A stretch of 8,793 bases of DNA from assembly GCA_025929455.1 (NCBI GenBank), contig JAICMB010000109.1, positions 1 through 8,793 of the forward strand, read 5' to 3'. A program made the position numbers and the translations under genes. The DNA is from Bryobacteraceae bacterium (GTDB taxonomy: Bacteria > Acidobacteriota > Terriglobia > Bryobacterales > Bryobacteraceae). This document shows positions 5,163 to 8,793 of this stretch, piece by piece (positions within the stretch are counted from its first letter, which is position 1; every line of letters starts with the position of its first letter). The notes under the pieces were generated by a model. The model made no database searches, was not told the DNA's origin, and saw only the letters and a program-made list of their open reading frames with translations.

Positions 5163-6566
5163 ATGCCGCCCATTGCCTCTCTGCCACCTGCGGCGTCGAA
5201 GACGTCCGGGGCTGCGGCGGCGTCGCAGGCGCCCTCTGGGGCTGATTCGACTTTCGGCGCGCTGCTGACGTTAATCGCAAGCGCCCAAGTCGCCGATGTC
5301 ACGGCGGGCGAACCATCTGCGCAGAAGGGCGCACCTGGCCGCAAGGCCGAAGAACGCGACAAAGAAAAAGATAAGCAGGAGCAGTCCGCGGCCCCTCTCG
5401 CCGCGGCGTTGCCGGTCTTAGTCGAACATCGTCCGTTGACGTGGGCGCTTCCGGTTGCGATCGCGCCATCGCAGCCGGGCGAGAAAAACGAAGCCAACGA
5501 GACTCCGCACGGCGAGGTGCCTGCAGCCGCGATTCCCGCTACCCCAGACAAGGCGCCCGCGCAGATCGAACCCAAAACAGCGTCCCGCGCACCCGCGAAC
5601 GAGGTCTTTGAATTACGCCAAGCGGCTCCCGTAGCGTTCGCTCTGAAACTGACCTCCGAATCGGCACACGTCGCCGCCATAGGTGAAGCGCCGTCGGTTC
5701 GTGAGCAGCACGCCACAGTACTACCGCCCGATCCGCCCGCAGTACTACTGGCGGCAAAGCCAGTAATAGACGGTTCGGAAGTCCGGGTTACCCCGCCGCC
5801 CTCCCGCGATGTACCGGCACTCTCGCAGGCGCACACTGCCACGACTGCGCTGCCGGATCGTGCTGCTGCCGCAAACGCGACACAGGATCACGGCGCATCT
5901 TCCAAACAAGATACAAACCCACGCGATCAGGAGAAACGACAGGGCACAGAGCCGGCTTCGCCGGCGTCTTCGCGATCGACACCGTTTCACGCCGAGCCGG
6001 CGGAAGCGGCCACAAAGCCGGTACAGCAAGTCACGGCATCGCAGCCGCTGGCATATACCCCGGTCAGCAGCACTGTCCCCTCCAACACCCCGGGCGTAGA
6101 CATGAAAGGGGAAACGCCCGCTCAACCTGCCAATACGCCCGCAGCGCACCATTTACCTGAAACAAATCCGGCTTCCGCTCCACAACCAACAAGGGAGATT
6201 TCTGTGCGTATTCCTTCGCATGAAGCCCCGGCTGTGGATGTGAAATTCGTGGAGCGAAACGGAAGTGTGCATGTATCGGTACGGACTGCCGACACCGAAC
6301 TTGCACGCAATATGCAATCGAACCTCGGCGACCTGGTTCGCAACCTCGACGCGAGCGGGTACGGCGTGGAGCCGCTGGTACACACGCACGTGAGCGAGCC
6401 GTCCGCGACTGGACACAATGCCGCGGACCACCACGATCAGCACAGTCCCGGCGGGGGGTCTGGCGGAGACGCCCGGCAGCAGTTTCAAAACGACGGCCGC
6501 AGAAACCGGGCACGCTGGATGAACGTTTTCAGCCCACTTACAAGCGAAGGGAGAGACCAAGCATGA
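5163..6566 (+). CDS. fliK: Flagellar hook-length control protein FliK
   Basis: A 467-residue protein from the ATG at 5163 (482 if TTG 5118 is used; the ATG has the better ribosome site). Residues 1 to about 340 are Pro/Ala/Thr-rich, poorly ordered and carry a charged patch (RKAEERDKEKDKQEQ). Residues about 345-409 form a compact domain with the FliK C-terminal pattern: EISVRIPSHEAPAVDVKFVE, NGSVHVSVRTADTELARNMQ, then LGDLVRNLDASGYGVEPLV. FliK is secreted during hook assembly, measures hook length with its extended N-terminal part and, through the C-terminal domain, switches FlhB to late substrates. The domain match is real but divergent, so the call rests partly on its place before flgD and flgE. 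A His-rich tail follows the domain (residues 407-427). There is no cysteine. Its TGA overlaps the flgD ATG. Confidence 0.82.
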   Translation: MPPIASLPPAASKTSGAAAASQAPSGADSTFGALLTLIASAQVADVTAGEPSAQKGAPGRKAEERDKEKDKQEQSAAPLAAALPVLVEHRPLTWALPVAIAPSQPGEKNEANETPHGEVPAAAIPATPDKAPAQIEPKTASRAPANEVFELRQAAPVAFALKLTSESAHVAAIGEAPSVREQHATVLPPDPPAVLLAAKPVIDGSEVRVTPPPSRDVPALSQAHTATTALPDRAAAANATQDHGASSKQDTNPRDQEKRQGTEPASPASSRSTPFHAEPAEAATKPVQQVTASQPLAYTPVSSTVPSNTPGVDMKGETPAQPANTPAAHHLPETNPASAPQPTREISVRIPSHEAPAVDVKFVERNGSVHVSVRTADTELARNMQSNLGDLVRNLDASGYGVEPLVHTHVSEPSATGHNAADHHDQHSPGGGSGGDARQQFQNDGRRNRARWMNVFSPLTSEGRDQA

Positions 6567-6934
6567 CGGCCTTATCGGCCCTTAAAGACAATTCCGATTC
6601 CACGGTGAAGAACGGCTCGCAGTCCGGCTCATCGAGCAATTCTCAGAAGCCGGCTACGGCGGCAAGCGCCACCGAATCGCTGGCCAATGAGCAGACGTTC
6701 CTGAAGCTCTTCATCGCGCAATTGCAGAATCAAGATCCGGAGCAGCCGCAAAACGGCCTCGATTTCGTGACGCAACTTGCGCAGTTCAGCTCGCTCGAGC
6801 AGACCATACAAATGCGGCAGGACCTCGACTCCATCAACCAATACTTCGGCACTGCGCCGGCAGCCGGGTCAGACGGAACCAGCGGCAGCGGGGATACCAG
6901 CGGGTCCGGCGCATCCGGAACGAGCAGCAACTAA
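6563..6934 (+). CDS. flgD: Flagellar hook-assembly scaffold FlgD, short form
   Basis: A 123-residue protein. Residues 40-90 are the FlgD N-terminal domain: LANEQTFLKLFIAQLQNQDP, EQPQNGLDFVTQLAQFSSLE and QTIQMRQDLDS, matching the family's F-L-x-L-L-x-x-Q-L-x-x-Q-D-P and Q-x-x-Q-x-S-x-L-E-Q motifs. The first 39 residues are Ser/Asn-rich and probably carry the export signal. After residue 100 only a Gly/Ser/Thr tail remains; the Tudor-like and fibronectin-like domains of the roughly 230-residue enterobacterial FlgD are missing. FlgD caps the growing hook so FlgE subunits can fold into place, and its location between fliK and flgE fits. Its ATG overlaps the fliK stop (6563-6566), with AAGGGAG at 6547-6553 as ribosome site. 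The frame ends cleanly, so this is a short form rather than an obvious break. Confidence 0.9.
   Translation: MTALSALKDNSDSTVKNGSQSGSSSNSQKPATAASATESLANEQTFLKLFIAQLQNQDPEQPQNGLDFVTQLAQFSSLEQTIQMRQDLDSINQYFGTAPAAGSDGTSGSGDTSGSGASGTSSN
6878..6913 (+). repeat. Imperfect 18-base tandem repeat coding the FlgD Gly/Ser tail
   Basis: Two adjacent 18-base units encode TSGSGD and TSGSGA (FlgD residues 106-117). The copies share ACCAGCGG at their start and differ at a few bases. This is low-complexity coding sequence that can change length by slippage, in the disordered tail of the protein. Confidence 0.6.
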
Positions 6935-6939
6935 TTTTC

Positions 6940-6945
6940 AGGTGA
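6940..6945 (+). promoter_or_regulatory. Shine-Dalgarno site of flgE
   Basis: AGGTGA lies four bases before the flgE ATG (6950-6952) in the 15-base gap after flgD. It gives flgE its own initiation signal, fitting the high copy number of hook subunits. Confidence 0.6.
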
Positions 6946-6949
6946 TTCT

Positions 6950-8194
6950 ATGTTCACATCCTTCTCAACAGCATTATCGGCACTGAGCGCGGATTCTACA
7001 GCGATCGATGTCGTTGGCAACAATCTCGCAAACCTGAACACGCCCGGTTTCAAGACGAGCGTCGTCTCGTTTCATGACCTGGTGACGCAATCGCTGGGCG
7101 CGGGCCTCGGCGAGACCCAGGTTGGATTCGGCGTTGGCCGTCCGACCACGCTGCGCGAATTTTCGCAGGGCGCGTTGCAGACGACGTCCGGGCAACTCGA
7201 CGTCGCTATCCAGGGCGACGGATTCTTCGTGGTTTCCGCGCCGAACGGACAGACCGAGTACACGCGCGGCGGCAATTTGCAGGTCGACACAAACGGAAAC
7301 CTGGTCACCGCGACCGGCGAAAAACTGCAAGGTTGGACACAGTCCAACGGCGTGCTAGACACCAATTCCGCCAGCGGCGACATCGCCGTTCCGGTCGGCA
7401 CGGTGAAGGCCCCGCTGGCCACGAACAACTTTTCATTCGATCTGAATTTGAATGCGTCCGCTACTGCCGGACCGCCACCCGACACGTTCTCGTCGCCCAT
7501 TCAGGTATTCGATTCGCTTGGCAATGCGCATACGCTGACTGTGAACTTCACCAAGAATGCGACGGCAGGGCAGTGGGACTACTCAATCTCCGTGCCCGAC
7601 GCGGACATGACGACCGCATTCACGCCCGTAACGGGCAGCTTGAATTTTGACAGCAACGGTAAGCTCGTTACGCCCGCGGCGACCGACCCGCAACCGCAGG
7701 TGCAATTGCAGGGGCTGGCGGACGGCGCGTCCGACATGACGCTCAACTGGAATCTGTATAACGGCACGACACCGCGCATGACGCAGTACGCGCAGCCTTC
7801 GGCCGTATCGGCGCTGGCACAGGATGGCTCGGCGGCGGCGCAGTTGGTCCGCGTTGGTATCGGCGACGGCGGGACGGTTCTCGCGCAGTATTCGAACGGC
7901 CAGCAAACCGTTGTCGGCCAGCTCGCCATGGCGACCATTCGCAACCCCGAGTCGCTCATTGCGGTCGGCAACAACAACTATCAGCTCAGCGCGCGCACCG
8001 CGCTTCCTGCCATCGGCACGCCCGGCACCGGCGGCCGCGGGTCAGTGATCGGCGGCGCCGTGGAATCCTCCACCGTCGATATCGCCACCGAGTTTACGAA
8101 CTTGATCGTGTATCAACGTGGTTATCAGGCTAATGCCCGTGTCGTTACGGCAGTCGACGAACTGAGCCAGGAGACGATCAACCTGAAGCACTAG
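6950..8194 (+). CDS. flgE: Flagellar hook protein FlgE
   Basis: A 414-residue protein, close to the 402 of Salmonella FlgE. The N-terminal D0 region MFTSFSTALSALSADSTAID is followed by NNLANLNTPGFK at residues 24-35. Residues 74-95 hold the second signature, GALQTTSGQLDVAIQGDGFF. The middle (about residues 150-330) is the surface-exposed D1/D2 region, with the typical PIQVFDSLGNAHTLTVNFTK and GNNNYQLSA blocks. The C-terminus SSTVDIATEFTNLIVYQRGY then QANARVVTAVDELSQETINL closes the D0 helix pair. It polymerises about a hundred copies into the hook, the universal joint of the flagellum. The FlgG-specific QPG insertion is absent, and length plus neighbours (flgD, fliK) support FlgE rather than FlgG. 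Seven bases separate it from fliN. Confidence 0.96.
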   Translation: MFTSFSTALSALSADSTAIDVVGNNLANLNTPGFKTSVVSFHDLVTQSLGAGLGETQVGFGVGRPTTLREFSQGALQTTSGQLDVAIQGDGFFVVSAPNGQTEYTRGGNLQVDTNGNLVTATGEKLQGWTQSNGVLDTNSASGDIAVPVGTVKAPLATNNFSFDLNLNASATAGPPPDTFSSPIQVFDSLGNAHTLTVNFTKNATAGQWDYSISVPDADMTTAFTPVTGSLNFDSNGKLVTPAATDPQPQVQLQGLADGASDMTLNWNLYNGTTPRMTQYAQPSAVSALAQDGSAAAQLVRVGIGDGGTVLAQYSNGQQTVVGQLAMATIRNPESLIAVGNNNYQLSARTALPAIGTPGTGGRGSVIGGAVESSTVDIATEFTNLIVYQRGYQANARVVTAVDELSQETINLKH

Positions 8195-8201
8195 GCGTGC
8201 A

Positions 8202-8450
8202 ATGAAAGCCACCGAGCAGATCGAAAATCTCGCCGACGTCTGTCTCGATCTCGAGGTCGAGCTCGACAGCAGAACTATGCCGATCGACGAGATTCTCGAT
8301 CTGGACGTGGACACGGTCGTCCGCATGACGCGGTCGGCGGGCGAGAATATCGACATTCTGATTGGCGGCACCGTGGTCGGCTCAGGCGAGATCGTCATTA
8401 TCGAAGAAGCCGTCGGCGTGCGGATCACCGATTTCCGGATCGAGAGCTGA
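8202..8450 (+). CDS. fliN: Short FliN-type flagellar motor switch protein (SpoA domain)
   Basis: An 82-residue protein that is essentially one SpoA (surface presentation of antigens) domain. After ten leading residues it follows the FliN pattern: DVCLDLEVELDSRTMPIDEI (12-31), DLDVDTVVRMTRSAGENIDI (33-52), then the diagnostic GGTVVGSGEIVIIEEAVGVR and ITDF (55-78), equivalent to the family N-G-x-x-x-A-x-G-E-V-V-x-x-x-x-x-x-x-V-R-I. FliN builds the lower C ring at the cytoplasmic face and takes part in switching and export substrate docking. Enterobacterial FliN is about 137 residues, so the N-terminal extension is missing. fliM does not precede it, although fliM-fliN pairs are common. The ATG at 8202 follows flgE by 7 bases; the 3' end overlaps fliO by one base (TGATG). 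Confidence 0.9.
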   Translation: MKATEQIENLADVCLDLEVELDSRTMPIDEILDLDVDTVVRMTRSAGENIDILIGGTVVGSGEIVIIEEAVGVRITDFRIES

Positions 8451-8758
8451 TGCAAGCAGCCCTCGCAATCGTATTCGTTCTGGCCCTCGCTTGGGTACTC
8501 ACGCGTTGGTTGCCCGGCCGGTCCGCGCTGCTTGCGCGCGTCATGAGTATCAGACCTCGTGCCACAGCGGCGGAAAAGGTCATCCAGGTGAAACAGCGCG
8601 TGCATCTCACTCCACATCACTCGTTGCATGTCGTTTCGGTGGCGGACCGCACATTGCTTGTCGGAGCGCACGCGGGAGGAATTACCCTGCTCTGCACGCT
8701 CGCAAACGGCCCGGCGGATATTCCGGCGCAACATCAACCGGAGGTGGGCGGGTCATGA
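8450..8758 (+). CDS. fliO: Flagellar biosynthesis protein FliO
   Basis: A 102-residue small membrane protein. Residues 3-20 form one hydrophobic segment (AALAIVFVLALAWVLTRW), followed by a basic stretch (RSALLARVMSIRPR), placing the rest in the cytoplasm. Residues 46-81 hold the soluble FliO core: QVKQRVHLTPHHSLHVVSVA then DRTLLVGAHAGGITLL, which fits the family's arrangement of a conserved R-x-x-L-x-P-x-x-S-L-x-x-V and a L-V-G motif. FliO assists assembly of the FliP ring of the export gate. Family sequence conservation is weak, but position between fliN and fliP and the overlaps (one base with fliN, ATGA with fliP at 8755-8758) make the call firm. Its length is at the short end for the family. 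Confidence 0.85.
   Translation: MQAALAIVFVLALAWVLTRWLPGRSALLARVMSIRPRATAAEKVIQVKQRVHLTPHHSLHVVSVADRTLLVGAHAGGITLLCTLANGPADIPAQHQPEVGGS
8740..8745 (+). promoter_or_regulatory. Shine-Dalgarno site of fliP
   Basis: GGAGGT, a near-complete anti-16S match, lies inside the end of fliO and nine bases before the fliP ATG at 8755. It supports that start. Confidence 0.6.
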
Positions 8759-8793
8759 CAAAAGCGCGCGTTTTGCTCGTAGCGGCTGCGGCC
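8755..8793 (+). CDS. fliP: Start of the flagellar export-gate protein FliP (partial)
   Basis: Only 13 codons are inside the window: MTKARVLLVAAAA, a basic start followed by a hydrophobic stretch that looks like the cleaved signal peptide typical of FliP. The ATG overlaps the fliO stop and has a strong ribosome site. Identity rests on the fixed fliN-fliO-fliP gene order rather than on the peptide itself. FliP forms the core of the type III export gate. Confidence 0.6.
   Translation, partial: MTKARVLLVAAAA

Noticed and set aside
5099..5842. A 247-codon minus-strand open frame opposite fliK
   Set aside because: Its Ala/Gly/Ser/Cys-rich composition is the mirror of the Pro/Ala-rich fliK frame; fliK has the ribosome site, the family domain and operon overlap.
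8245..8270. CTCGA/TCGAG-rich near-palindromes at the start of fliN
   Set aside because: They are imperfect and explained by GAC/CTC/GAG codons for an Asp/Leu/Glu-rich stretch.
8042..8737. A 231-codon minus-strand open frame opposite fliN and fliO
   Set aside because: It crosses three well-supported plus-strand genes and shows no domain character.
1..8793. Mobile element, CRISPR array, tRNA or rRNA
   Set aside because: No transposase, integrase, terminal repeats, regularly spaced repeats or RNA gene sequence was seen; almost every base is assigned to flagellar genes.

Overview
This window is the middle of a chromosomal flagellar gene cluster from a high-GC, outer-membrane-bearing bacterium. 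Genes for both the P ring (FlgI) and the L ring (FlgH) show that the cell has two membranes. The left edge holds the 3' end of an hpnE-type squalene/hopanoid FAD enzyme. The gene order flgF-flgG-flgA-flgH-flgI-flgJ-flgM opposite fliK-flgD-flgE-fliN-fliO-fliP, together with hpnE and the protein style, suggests Acidobacteriota (Bryobacter/Solibacter-like). That assignment is inference from layout and composition; a deltaproteobacterial relative is the main alternative.

Layout: (1) bases 1-231, plus strand, end of hpnE. (2) bases 233-4953, minus strand, one tightly packed operon read right to left: flgF, flgG (distal rod), flgA (P-ring chaperone), flgH (L ring), flgI (P ring), flgJ (rod-binding, single-domain), flgM (anti-sigma-28). 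Most junctions are 4-base ATGA overlaps, 3-13 base gaps or, for flgJ/flgM, a 14-base overlap. (3) bases 4954-5162, a divergent intergenic region with a perfect 7+7 inverted repeat. (4) bases 5163-8793, plus strand, a second packed operon: fliK (hook-length ruler), flgD (short hook cap), flgE (hook), fliN (short C-ring/switch domain), fliO and the start of fliP (export gate).

The left arm builds the distal rod and the bushing through peptidoglycan and outer membrane, and ends with the checkpoint protein that holds sigma-28 until the hook is finished. The right arm builds and measures the hook, then runs into the export apparatus. Proximal rod (flgB, flgC, fliE), fliM, fliF/G, flgK/L and filament genes are not in the window.

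I found no mobile element, CRISPR array, RNA gene or unknown system. The points of interest are within-family departures: FlgH without a lipobox, FlgA with a cysteine at its signal cleavage region, a cysteine-free FlgI, a FlgD reduced to its N-terminal domain, a FliN reduced to its SpoA domain without a neighbouring fliM, and a His-rich tail on FliK.
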